From positions 1-64,000 of the forward strand of contig JADGJC010000145.1 of assembly GCA_027596075.1 (NCBI GenBank): a stretch of 64,000 bases of DNA, given 5' to 3'. The number at the start of each line of letters is the position of its first letter. Position 1 is the stretch's first letter. The stretch is from Rhizophlyctis rosea. Its lineage: Eukaryota; Chytridiomycota; Chytridiomycetes; Rhizophlyctidales; Rhizophlyctidaceae. Positions 45,804 to 56,573 of this stretch are shown one piece after another. The translations under genes were made by a program, and so were the position numbers. The notes under the pieces are model-generated. The model made no database searches, was not told where the DNA came from, and was given only the letters and a program-made list of their open reading frames with translations.

Positions 45804-45875
45804 CTCCGCATCGGGGAATCGAACCCCGGCCGCCGCGGTGAAAGCGCGGAATCCTGACCACTGGACCAATGCGGA
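45804..45875 (-). tRNA. tRNA-Glu (anticodon TTC)
   Basis: A 72-base cloverleaf on the minus strand. The acceptor stem TCCGCAT pairs with ATGCGGA, followed by discriminator G. The D arm carries TGGTCCAGTGGTCAGGAT, the anticodon loop is CTTTCAC (anticodon TTC, decoding GAA), and the T arm is CGGGG-TTCGATT-CCCCG. A and B boxes fit polymerase III promoters. No intron. Confidence 0.95.
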
Positions 45876-46693
45876 TTCTATGATCTATAGTGAGGATTAA
45901 TAATACAGAAGACTACTTAATCGAATTTTCCCACCTGAGATCTGTGGAAGGTTAATAGGGGAGTTAGGGGGCCTGTAGGTTAATAGCGACAATACAGAGA
46001 AGTTTCCTGCTTATGACAATTCACAAGGGTAAGTCACTTGCGTAACGTGCACCGCTTAGATTTTGAGGTTGTCAGCAAACTCTGCTTGTGCAATACGGAA
46101 GCTATGATAATGATGCCTTACCCTCTCGGACTCTCTACCGGTAAGGGTGCTTGCTGCAAAATTGGCCCGTCTACCAATCTCTGATAGTTCTGATGTGGTC
46201 GTGGATCTCAGTAATTCCCATCTATTCCCATGTGGCCCTATCCACTTTGGACTTTCTTGTGCTGCCCACCAATGCCCTTGTTATTACACCACTTGAGAAA
46301 CGCTCTGCCTTTTCATATGATAGTTATGATGCACATTGGTGTTACCATCTGACGACTTTTGATGGTCGAACAGTTCGCATCGAGTTTGATAAGTTATGGG
46401 AAAAGCATGACTCGAATGCATGAAATTTCTTGAGCCACGCCAAGGGCGCATTTTGCAGTAGTTCCAAGACAAAAGCCATGAGAGGCCGAGCTTCAGGAAC
46501 ATATTACAGGCAGTGTGGAGCCCCGATGATTTCGATGGGAAGATATTCTAATCCTCCTTTATGTGAGGCCTTGCGGTTTCAGCGGTTGTTTCAGTCAGAG
46601 CAGCAGATCCAGCCAGAATCTTTGCGACGTTCCCACTCTTTCCCACTTTCACAATACATATTCATCCGAAAATAGCCTATAAAACAGCAAGCC
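45876..46693. other. Intergenic, no supported gene
   Basis: A 90-codon plus-strand frame at 46151 has hydrophobic content but no recognisable family, and I do not call it. The region should hold the promoter of the Myb-repeat gene. Confidence 0.5.
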
Positions 46694-47800
46694 ATGTTAT
46701 CCTACTGTAAACAGCTCCTTCCTCCATTGAGCTTTCTCTGCTTGAACGGGGGTCAAGCGCACGCCAGCAACGTCATATTTCTCAACCAAAACCTACTTCG
46801 TTCAAGTCATTATCGTCGCTGTCACTCTGCGCCAAACGTACTCCAGCACGTCCAACTACCATCCCAAATTCCGAACTCAAAGCAACCATCACAAATCGGT
46901 ACCCGCATCAAGCGCCGAGTTGAATGGAACGAAGTACTGCCTCCCGGCGACCTCGCCGCCCTAGTCCCCATCCCACTTCCAAAGCGAAAGTTCCTACCCG
47001 CCGAAGATAGCGTCATCATGACCGAAATTCAGCTTGCAAGAGCCGAAGCTCGGAAACCGCGCTGGACGATGATGGCCCGAACGATGAATAGATTACCCTG
47101 TTCCGTATTTCAACGGGGTCAATCGCTGCTTGGAAACCGCCGCCGCGGATCGTGGAGTGATGAAGAAGATGCTGTTGTCATCGAAACAATGAAGGGGCAA
47201 AGCATTGGGCCTGCCAGTGCTGCCATTTGGGCATCACTGGGAAGGCGATTGCATCGTTCGCCAATGGGAATTAGAGGGCGGTGGATAGACATACTAAGTT
47301 CAGCTGATGCACGTGGTCTGTGGACGGAAAGGGAGGACGAGATGATTAGGATAGAAGCGGCAAGAGCGGCTAAAGCTGGTGGGGCACCGCAATGGACTAG
47401 ATTGGGATGCGAAATGCACAGAGATCCAGTCCGAATCCGCAAAAGGTGGTCAGCCGTTTTGAATCCCCAACTCAAACGAGGGCGATATTCGAGATCAGAA
47501 GATGATGTCATTCGAAGGGAAGTGCATACTGCGATGACGGAAGGTCGACGGGTCGACTGGTCTGCAGTTGGTCGGGTCATCCACAGATCAGGAACAAATG
47601 TGCTTGTGAGGTGGAGCTGCTGTATTGATCCAGCACTGAAACATGGCAAATACACCGCTGTGGAAGACGAGGTGATCATTCAAGAAAGAAAGAAGGGTCA
47701 ACCTTGGCATACTATCGGGCGTTTGCTGAGCAGATCCACTACCGCGGTTAGGAATCGTTTCCTTCGGATAGTGAACAGGGCTAGCTTAAATTCGAAGTAG
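46694..47800 (+). CDS. Multi-repeat Myb/SANT DNA-binding protein
   Basis: Single exon of 368 codons. At least four, possibly five, tandem Myb/SANT-like repeats of about 55 residues follow one another, each beginning near an acidic ED pair and ending at an R-W or R-F: FLPAEDSVIMTEI to PCSVFQRG; GSWSDEEDAVVIETM to GIRGRWIDIL; GLWTEREDEMIRIEA to RIRKRWSAVL; GRYSRSEDDVIRREV to NVLVRWSCCI; GKYTAVEDEVIIQE to AVRNRFLRI. The first 75 residues carry no acidic residue but several Arg/Lys and many Ser/Leu/Asn, the composition of a mitochondrial presequence, so a mitochondrial location is possible besides the nucleus. No activation domain is evident. ATG 46694 is the first in frame. Confidence 0.82.
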   Translation: MLSYCKQLLPPLSFLCLNGGQAHASNVIFLNQNLLRSSHYRRCHSAPNVLQHVQLPSQIPNSKQPSQIGTRIKRRVEWNEVLPPGDLAALVPIPLPKRKFLPAEDSVIMTEIQLARAEARKPRWTMMARTMNRLPCSVFQRGQSLLGNRRRGSWSDEEDAVVIETMKGQSIGPASAAIWASLGRRLHRSPMGIRGRWIDILSSADARGLWTEREDEMIRIEAARAAKAGGAPQWTRLGCEMHRDPVRIRKRWSAVLNPQLKRGRYSRSEDDVIRREVHTAMTEGRRVDWSAVGRVIHRSGTNVLVRWSCCIDPALKHGKYTAVEDEVIIQERKKGQPWHTIGRLLSRSTTAVRNRFLRIVNRASLNSK

Positions 47801-47917
47801 GTCGTCTGATTATGGTAGATAGCTGTCAAGAATTCTGCAAACGAGTATTGGCCTCACAAGGCTCTCAGAGTCCGAAAGTAGTTTTTTGTTTTTTGCAAAC
47901 CTCGAGGAAGTTAATAT

Positions 47918-50518
47918 TTACATATCAACACCCTTAATCTCCTCATACCGCCTCACAAACTCATCCTTATCCTCAACACACTTCGTCGCCCTCCAATACA
48001 AATGCGTCGCCTTCCCCAAATCTCCCGTCCCATTAAGTTCAAAACTAATATAGGAAAGCCACGCATCTGTTCACGACACCCAACATCAGCACTCCGTCCA
48101 ACAAAACCAAAACCACACAAAAAGAACTTACCAGCACTCTTCTCCTGAACGCTTACATACCGCTCCCACAGGTCTCGGAGTCTTTTGAGAGTTAGCTTAT
48201 CGTATTGACCGGCAGGGACTTGAGCGGTTTCGATTTCGATGCATTTTTGGTACAACGCGGCACGGACGGAGGTGTGCGCGGTGAGGAGGGTGGATGATAG
48301 GGTGTCTGCGACGGTTCGGAAGTGGGATAGGCCGTGGGTGGTTAGGGTATAGTTTAGGTAGAGGTGGAGGAGAGGGATGATGCTGGGTGTAGGTGAGCAG
48401 GCGCGAATGGCAAGCTGGAAATGGAAAGATTGGTGATGAATATGACTTTGTTTACAAACAAAAAACTGCATTGGAAACCCACCTTGAATTTACCACTGAT
48501 ACGATCCTCCACCACCGCCCCACCCACCTCCTCCCCATCACTCCCCTCCTCCTCCCCATCAACATCCATCCCCCCCTCACTCCCATCCTCATCAACCTCA
48601 ACCCTCTCCGACCTCTCCACCAACCACCTCAAATACCCAATCCAAACCTCCGTCCTCCCCTCCCCCTCAACAAGCCCACAAGCCTTCTCAAACAACTCCT
48701 CCTTCTCCTCATCATCCGCCGCCAACTCAATCCTCGCTTCCCAAACCTTCAAACTGCCCCCAAACTTCTCCACCGCGTTCTCCAAAATATCCACAGCAAC
48801 GAGCTCTTCGGCCTCTTTTTCGCGGTCGGCCCAGGCTAGGTAGACGTCCTCGGGTATCACGTCGAGGTCATCTGCTTGGCGTAATACTCGTCGAAGTACG
48901 GCTTTTAGGTATTTTTGGAGGTTTTCTTCGTCGACGGCGGTGGTTTGGTCTATTACGAAGGATACGTATGCGCGGACGAGTTCTGGGGTGGGGCGTTCGG
49001 TGAGGTGGGAGTCGTATTCGGTTATGGTGAGTTTGAGGTGGGCGGGGTAGGAGGTTGATGAAGGTTCGATGCCGCTGAGGTGGCGTTCGGATAGGATGGC
49101 GTGGGCGGTTGCGTCTGTGGAGAAATCTCTTTGGAGGCTGAGATTGGAGTTTGATCAGTTTGGTGGTCAAATGTGTGATATGCATAACCACAGTGGTACC
49201 TTTCAAACACTTCCTGTTGCCCGGTCTTTGTATCCTCACCAAAAAGCCGGTAGAGGCGAAGAAACTCTAGCCGGAACGATAGGTCATCTGCGATGGCTGG
49301 TAGGACAAGTTGAGTCTTGCAGTCCAGCAAAGATCGACCAGAATGAGAAAATTGCCCACCTTCAATAGCATTCCGGAAAATGACCCTCGGGATGGTCACC
49401 TCCAACAAAGCCTTCTGCAGCGGCGTCAACTGTTCTCCAACCACATTCTCCTCGTCCCCCGCTGTCGCCGCTCTGACCGTCTCATCCTCCTCAAGCCCAT
49501 TGGCACCCGTACCCTCCTCTCCCTCCAATGTTGGCAAACTAACTATAGAATCGCCCGCATCCGCTAATGGATCGGATGCCTCATCAGTGGGTTTAGGTTG
49601 CAAAATTGGTACAGGTTTCGAAGCATCATCTCCAAACAGAATTCTTCGCCTCTCTTTGATCTTTTCGATGAAGAGCAGCTCTAGTTTGAAGTATTCTAAC
49701 CACATTTTCTCGGATTTGGGATTTAGGCGAAGTCCGCGCTGTAGGAGGACTGTGATGTTTCAGTTGAGCATGAATGAGCAAATGCAATTGGATTGGAGCT
49801 TTTACAAAATACTTACCACGGGCAGAGTTCATGTTTCCATTTTCCTCAAACTCCCATGCTGCCGCCATAATCCAGAACATTGGCTTTGTGGGATGCAGTT
49901 GGATAGCCCTATCATAACCAGCCGAATCCGGTCATTCACCATACACCGCGACTCCTTCTCACAACCAAAACAACGGCAATAACAACACCCACCTAGCAAA
50001 ACTCCTCCCCAAAGCCTTCGAACTCCCCACACTCTTACTCCACTCAAAATACTGCACCCACAACTCAACATCTCCTCCAAACTTCCTCAACGCCTTCCCA
50101 TACAACCCATGAATCCTCCTCTGAATACTAAAATCCGCCAATCGGTTCTTCTGCTTCTGCTTTTTCCCAACACCCTGAGAGCGCTCTTTATCTTCCTTAT
50201 CCAACCCCATTCGTCGTTTCCGCTTTTTACGCAGGCGTTCGAGGTTGATTTCGTATTCGATGTAGCGGAGGAAGTCGGATTTGAGGGGTGAGAGGCGGTG
50301 GATGGAGTATTCTAAGTCGGTGCGGCGTTTTATGATTGATTTTACTTCTTGCTGTTTGGGGTGGAGGGGGAAGGTGAGGTGCGTTAGAGGAGGGCGTGTT
50401 GGGTAGGCTTTTGGAAAGGGATGCTTTGCTATCTTACCTTTGAGAATATACCCCTCTTCTCAAAGTCTTCCAGCTCTGGGAGCATACGCTCCAAGTGGTA
50501 TTGTACCGAATCCGCCAT
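47918..50518 (-). CDS. utp6: UTP6, U3 snoRNP/SSU processome component
   Basis: Nucleolar protein with HAT repeats, part of the UTP-B complex that processes 18S rRNA. The N-terminus MADSVQYHLERMLPELEDFE, then EVKSIIKRRTDLEYSIHRLS and KSDFLRYIEYEINLERLRKK are closely conserved in UTP6. HAT-type helices follow (LWVQYFEWSK, PMFWIMAAAWEFEENGNMNS, KMWLEYFKLELLFIEKIKER, FRLEFLRLYRLFGED, VYLAWADREKEAEELVAVDI). The last exon ends with a helix (AWLSYISFELNGTGDLGKAT) and the stop at 47918-47920. About eight introns. A low-complexity Glu/Asp/Gly insert sits before the fourth intron from the end. Start ATG 50516-50518. It is convergent with the Myb gene, with a 117-base spacer. Confidence 0.94.
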
Positions 50519-51359
50519 TATTGCACTTAGTAAACGACGCGCAACCACTCAATGACGATGTCAAGTGATAAAAATATACACACAGGCTCAAAACACCAAA
50601 AGTGCGCTGGATCCAAAAAAAATCATGGTGCGACTTTGTGGCACAGACATCACCGTCAACGCCACAAGCCATCATCTTCAATCCGAGCCCTCCGGACAAT
50701 CAGCAATCATGTTGTTGTGGCCGTGATTACCGTTGTTCATCACTCCAATAGCGACCGTGCTATTTCCTTACATCGGAAACATGGCTGAGTGGTTGAGCGC
50801 ATGAACTCGGGACCAATGGTCCGGAGTTCGAATCGTGAGGACCCCGCTTATAGCATGGTCTCCATATCTTCTTTTTTTTTCTCATTCCTCTGCGCTTTCA
50901 GCACTCGCACAGAAGCACAAATAGTAGCAAAAGCCATTGGTATGCGTGAACATGAATGCACCTTCATGTTCGTGCCTGCAGGTTAAGTGGGGGCATCTAT
51001 AGCCTCAAACATGATGTGAGAGCGGACTTGGCACAATCATGAACGGTTTAATATAGTACTGTCCCTCACGCATGTGGGTATACCGGCATCATATGTGTCA
51101 ATGCCTTTTCAAACCTTGGTCTGTGGAACTATGTAAATGACTAGTCTCTTTATAATGCGGGGTGAATGACGACTGCATGTTCAAACTTGCATGTCCCACA
51201 ACTACTGTTGAAACAACTTTCTCCAGAACCATCAAAAATTATCATAATTAACAAAGTAGAAGAAATTTACAATTACATAAACAGCACAAAAAAAGGTCAT
51301 CGCCGACCTATCCTAAAATAAACCACAATCACAATCACTACATATCTCTCCCCCACGCT
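50519..51359. other. Intergenic region with tRNA-like sequence
   Basis: No coding sequence is supported. It contains a tRNA-like A box and hairpin at 50775-50841, listed separately. The right part is AT-rich and forms the 3' flank of HEL2. Confidence 0.5.
50775..50841 (+). other. Degenerate tRNA-like sequence (class II type)
   Basis: TGGCTGAGTGGTTGAGC is a near-perfect D arm/A box of a Ser- or Leu-type tRNA (GCT pairs with AGC). GAGTTCGAATC follows 45 bases later as a B box. Between them lies an 11-bp inverted repeat (GAACTC-G-GGACC / GGTCC-G-GAGTTC, 50803-50829) with a 3-base loop. No standard anticodon arm or matching acceptor stem can be built, and the T stem does not pair. Most likely a tRNA relic. 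Confidence 0.4.
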
Positions 51360-54300
51360 TCACCCAACATACAACAAAACCTGCTTCTTCTTCCCCTTCT
51401 TCTTCCCAGCACTCTCCCCATCAAAATCATCCTCCCACCTCTCCTCCTCCTCCCTCCCACCGGGGCCCCACGCCCCAGCACTCCCTCCTGCCCCACTCCC
51501 CGCACTCCCACCCCGTCCATTCTGCGCCCTCAACATCGCCAAAGTAGGCCTCGGCGCCCGCTTCGGCAACCCCGGAAACTCCTGCGCATCAATCTTCGGT
51601 CCCCTCGACCCACCAGCAGAACTAGGCGCAGACCTCGCCACCGTCGCCGCGGACGGACGAATCGGCTTCGGGTTAGATTGTGACAGTGTGGGTCCGTTGA
51701 ACAGCGATGCGGCAGACGTAGAAGACGACACTCCCGCTCGCATGGGTTGAGGCGCCGGCACGAATGGCGCCGTGGTCGGTCGACTGTTCCCCGTACTACT
51801 ACTGCCCACCGCAGCACCCAATCCAGGGAACGCTTCGAGACTCGACGCACTCGGCGCATCGCCTGCTGCCCGTCCAGCAAACGTCACCGTCCCCGCCCCA
51901 TTCTCCCTCTGCTCCCTCTCTTCCATCCCACGCGCCACTTGATCCCACACACTCCCTCTTCCACCGGCTCTTCCACCCCGCATGCCAGGAGCCTGGACAC
52001 GTTGGTTCGTAGCCTTTGATTTGATAACCAGAACGCGGGCGGAGGATGTTGAGGAGGAGGAAGAGGCGGTGTTGGCTGGGAGGATCGGAGAGGGTTTTGC
52101 GGTTGAGTTGGCGTATGATGGTGTTGAAGGGCGCTCGATGGGTGCTTCTTCAGTAGTCTGCAAAGGTCAAAGTCAGCGAAAGAAGTCACATATGCACGCA
52201 GTTCAAAAATCAACCAACCTTCACTTTCCAGTCATTCCAAGCCCTCAGCAATGCCTCCCTCCTTACATTACTCAATCGTACAGGTGCCGAAGGAGCAGCG
52301 GCACCCTTCTTCTTCTTCCCCTTCCCTTGCCGCCCATCAGCCCCCGACCACTCATCCTCAACCGGCTCCCCAGGTACAGTATCGGCCAACCGATTCCAAA
52401 CCCGTCCCATCTCCGCCTCCGCCTCCTTCTTATTCTTCCCACTCAGTCCACCCAAGGCGAGCGTCGCAAACGCAGTCAAGAACTCGTCCGCGGTAATAGC
52501 TGAGTTCTTGAAAGACGTCGCCAGAGACTTGAACTCTGCCAACTTGTTGCGATCCGAGTTGAAGAGGTATTGTATTCTCTGTGCTAGTTCAGGGTCGCCT
52601 CCGATGGCCGGGCTGCCGGATGGAGGTGGCGGTGTGGCCGAGGCTGTTTCGCGATTTGCGGAGCGTGCGGCTTCTCCAGGTGTTGGTGTGAGCTGCGCAC
52701 CAAAGCTTGGAGGAGGTTGAATCCTATCCGTTGACGGAACGCGGGTGAGGGTTGATTCACTTATTGACGCAGTGGCACGAGGTGCTTCAGATAATTGGGT
52801 GCCGAATCCAGGCGGCGGCCGTAACCTTTGCGAAGGTTCACGGCCATTTGAGACAGGAGGATCAACGGGCGCCGGGCGAGGTGGTGGTTCATCCGCTCGT
52901 TCGTCTCGCCGATTCCGATCCCGTCCCCCGCCACCACCCCCGCTTTCTCCGCCTCGCCCACCCCCTCCTCTTCTACGGCCCCCTCTTCCATCCTGCCTTT
53001 CGAATCCTCTAGCCGGACTACCAGCATAGTTGAAGTCCAATTGAATCTGTTCCCCACGACCCCTTCGTTGTGAAGCTCCTCTGTGCACTTCCATCTAAAC
53101 ATATAAATGGTTAGTGGCGCCTCGTGGTCAACTGAGGTGGACTGACATACCTCGTGCGCCTTGAAATCTATTTCGGAATCGAACACCATAAACTTCTGTT
53201 CCAAACATTCCTTATCGGGGCACAGGATATGATCGTTTCGGAAATGATCCTCCTGCAAAGACGTCAAAAAAGTATGAGCATACCGGCCAAGGACAATCTG
53301 CCTCACTGGTTCCATACCAAATCATTATAATCCCGATAATATTGGTTTCGTATTCCCTTCCGCTGACACAGGAAACACTGCTCATGATGCTCTCGACAAT
53401 GCTCAAATAACTCATCCTGTCCGTAGAATCGCGTCTTACAAAATCCACACTGAGGATGTCCTTTGAAGGATCGGTCTTCTGGGTCTCCTTCTTCGTTATG
53501 CCGTGCAAGTGTTTGCCGTGTATAGAGTGTGTGTTCATGTGTAAACAACTTTTTGTGGCGGGTGCAAAGATCACTGGAAGATATCGATCAATTGTTGTCA
53601 ATTCTCAGAACTGGCTTTCTCTCATGAATGGTAGAGCACTTTGATATGGATACCTACCACATAGTCATTCCATGCGCCTTCTTCACATGGTTCTTCAATT
53701 CCGACCAACCGCCTGGGCACGCAACATCACAGGTCGGCTCAGGACAATTGAATCGGAGTAGAATCATGACCTCCTCATAAATATTCGTGTCATCAAAGTA
53801 GATGGAAAGCCTCTGATCAACAGCGGGCAAACCGGGCAGTTCGTACTCCTGAAAGGAGGTGGAAGGAGATTTGGTGTACACTACAGCAGCGAGTTCTGTC
53901 TGGAAGGGCGCGAATGTAAATATTTGGACGGGCGGGGCATTTCCTAAAATCCCGTTAGGGTTCTCAAATGCGCACACAAACCTTGCAATAAGCACAAGTC
54001 TTCTGCTTATACAATGCCCGCAACCTCAACGAACAAAGGTGACAAACCCTGTGGTTGCATTCCCCAATAGCATAAAATTGAATCTCCTCAGCACAAATAA
54101 AGCAAGTTCCCTCCATATCGTCGTCGTGATCAGATGAAGGCGTAGCGGTTCCCTTATTCGCCGGCGCAGGTTTGTCGATTGGTGAGAATCGGTTCTCAGA
54201 CACAGATGACACTTGAGAGGAGCGGCGGGACGTGGAGACTGTAGGTGACGTTTGCCCCGATGCTCCTGTTGGTTTTTGTTGTTGGAATTCGTCGAGGGAG

Positions 54301-54362
54301 ATGAACTTCTTCTTTCCGCCCTTCTTCTTTCCTTTTGAGCTGTTGTCTTGTTGGGTGCTCAT
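51360..54362 (-). CDS. hel2: HEL2/ZNF598 E3 ubiquitin ligase of ribosome quality control
   Basis: E3 ligase that senses collided ribosomes and ubiquitinates 40S proteins. The N-terminus is a Lys-rich tail, then the RING finger CFICAEEI to CNHRVCHLCSLRLRAL and CAYCK. The family's zinc-finger string follows over several exons: RFNCPEPTCDVACPGGWSEL with HVKKAHG, CDLCTRHKKLFTHEHTLYTR, HPQCGFCKTRFYGQDELFEH, CFLCQRKG with NQYYRDYNDL, and EDHFRNDHILCPDKECLEQK, as in yeast Hel2. Then come Gly/Arg-rich and Pro-rich low-complexity regions, a helical segment (DEFLTAFATLALGGLSGKNK), AFPGLGA- and EFPGLPK-type motifs, and an acidic/Lys tail. Start ATG 54360-54362, stop 51360-51362. The RING and all finger pairs look intact. 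About six introns. Confidence 0.95.
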
Positions 54363-54830
54363 GGTGGTGCGAGTGAGTAGGTATTGATATGCAGGGTTGT
54401 AAGGGGTTTCACTTGCGATGTGTTAGCAAGTGGAACAAGTCACGTAAAATTAGTAACAGAGGGAAGGTGAAATGGCTATCAACATCGCGATCAATCCTGG
54501 CTGTCGAGTCACGGATGGTGTGACTCATCGTGCATCCATCCAACTGCCGAGAGGCACAGTCATGAGCTGTCAGCTATGGTCCTGTTGCAGGGTCCTTTGC
54601 GCGGTTTGAGATTCCTGCACGATGGAGGTGGCTGCTAGATGGCCCCAATACATTCAGGAGGGAAAAGACCCGGAGAAAACAGCTTTGATGGATCAGAATG
54701 GTCATTATAACTAGCCCTTCAATCTGTCAAAACTGTCAAAAGTATTGCGCGATTGGTGCGTTGATAGGAGGACAGAGATGTGCGATGTCCCAAAACCTGT
54801 CAACAAGGCACTGCGTTGGCATATATGACA
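54363..54830. other. Intergenic, no supported gene
   Basis: The region lies between the HEL2 start (-) and the 3' end of the Kunitz-module gene (-). It should hold the HEL2 promoter. No gene is supported. Confidence 0.5.
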
Positions 54831-55999
54831 TCATTCAAGCTTTACATGGATCGAGATTGAGGATGTTGGCACAGAGCTCGCTGCAATGCAGTTGTATTGA
54901 GGGCGCTGCGTAAGGCAAAATCATTAGCCAAATGCCAACCAGAGATGAAAGAAAGAGTGAGAATGTACCGGCGGGACAAAGCACTGAATTGGAACTTGCA
55001 AATCTACACATGTATCACTTTCTGAGCAGGGATCGTCGCGGCAGGTAGCCTCGGGGGGGAGGCATTTGTATTGGGGGCACTGCGTTGACAAAAATACCAT
55101 GTTATTCAAGTATTCTTGGGCAACCGCACTTTCCAAAATCCTTACCGGCAATGACTCTGAGTAACATGATTGCTTTACTTCCACGCAATACTTATCTTTC
55201 CCACAAGTGGTGGCTGTGCACACATGATCAGTTTTGTCGGACCCTGTTGTCCTATTCACCTCTGGTGCCACGTCTACACAATGGAAGGCTGAACACTGTT
55301 GGAAGCAGATCGGAGGGTTTGGAACTTTCCCAATCAAGAGGCATACTGCAACGTTCCAACGGCCCCACCTGTCCCGTGGAAAGAGAGCAGTCTTCCTCCT
55401 GGCAGACCTTCCCAGATGAACAGTGAACGCGCGAGCAGATGGACAGACGCGGCGGCCGATGAGGAGCATCAATGCACTTGTACCGATTGCACTGATCTCC
55501 AAAGATTATGGATGTGAATACATATCCCTAAGGGTGCATTTGACTCCAAAAACATTTACCCACATCAGCAGTCTCCACAGCGCACTTGTCAGATGCCATA
55601 ACACAAACCTGTCCATCAGGACACCTCACCCCTTCACAAGCAGCTGCGTCCTCGAAAGGTAGACATGTTTCGACGCAATCGCTTTCTGACTAACGCGATC
55701 AGTAGGGATCAACTCAGCCCTTAAAATCCTTTCATATTTGCAGCCAACTGATACAAGGTACTAACCTCAAAAGGTACGACACCACCACACCCACCCCAAT
55801 CGAATTCCTGACATGTTGCGCCATTGAAGAACCAGCGCGCGATGGCTCCGTTGCAGGGTCCGAGAGAGGGTGAAAGGGTGCAGTTTGGGTTTGGACGGTT
55901 GTCTTTGAATTCGTCGAGAGTTTTAGCTGTTACCGTGCGATAGGGATGGGACAGGTGGAGGAGGACGACTGACGCGAACGTGAGAAAGATTTGGTGCAT
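54831..55999 (-). CDS. Secreted Kunitz-domain protein with repeated six-cysteine modules
   Basis: A signal peptide (MHQIFLTFASVVLLHLSHPY) starts at ATG 55997-55999. Exon 1 and exon 2 join, through a TT|GTATCA donor and an AAAG|CG acceptor, into a Kunitz/BPTI domain: CTLSPSLGPCNG, WFFNGATCQEFDWGGC, then VPFEVSTFDCVETC. Cys spacing is 8-13-7-12-3, against 8-15-7-12-3 in BPTI; the P1 site would be Asn or Gly, so trypsin inhibition is not implied. Three exon-encoded modules follow with C-x4-C-x(6-17)-C-x4-C-x5-C-x(4-8)-C: CNRYKC to CQEEDC, CSAFHC to CVEVKQSC, and CPQYKC to CVDLQVPIQC. A related half-module lies in exon 2. A last exon begins RPQYNC and stops at 54831-54833, a degenerate fifth copy. 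Kunitz domains are unusual in fungi. Possible roles are protease inhibition or host/prey interaction, all inferred. Confidence 0.75.
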
Positions 56000-56573
56000 T
56001 GGTAAATGGGCTTGTCAGAGTTTTTGTTGGTGTTGATTATGAAGATGGTAGAATCAGGGATGAACGTCGAGGGCGCGGTGAAGTTTTGATGCTCATACTC
56101 TCACACCCAGATTGTTTGGATGTGGCACTGCCGCTCCCATGATACCATTTGCCATTTCATTTGTTTGCACATGAGTATCACATGATTAAGGAGTTTGAGT
56201 TTTTCACGCTCCGTGGATTGCTCGATCACGGGTTAGGAAGGGTCGACCACTATGACCATGTCATCCGGATTGGTCGTTTGGGACTGGTCGTATCACTCGT
56301 ACAATGGCCCCAATTGAATGGTTCAATCTTCCAGTTGTGGCGGTTCATGGCTCTCCAACCAACCAAAAGTCGGCCGGCAATGCCCATATATCATTGTCAA
56401 ATCGTTGACGCATCAAAGTTAGATGCACATTTATACACTATATCAATGAAGCGGCCAAAACAACCACTGCGGTCCGCGATGGTATTGACTATTTCCTCCA
56501 GATGCGTTGCCACGTCGCTGCACTGCGACGCCCAAGGTTTAGAATTTGATCGATCTGGCTGACCCACGAAATT
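56000..56573. other. Intergenic, no supported gene
   Basis: Promoter side of the Kunitz-module gene and 3' flank of the next secreted-protein gene. A 137-codon plus-strand frame at 56149 has no recognisable content. Confidence 0.5.

Noticed and set aside
46151..46423. A 90-codon hydrophobic open frame between tRNA-Glu and the Myb gene
   Set aside because: No signal, family resemblance or splice context; length is within chance for this composition.
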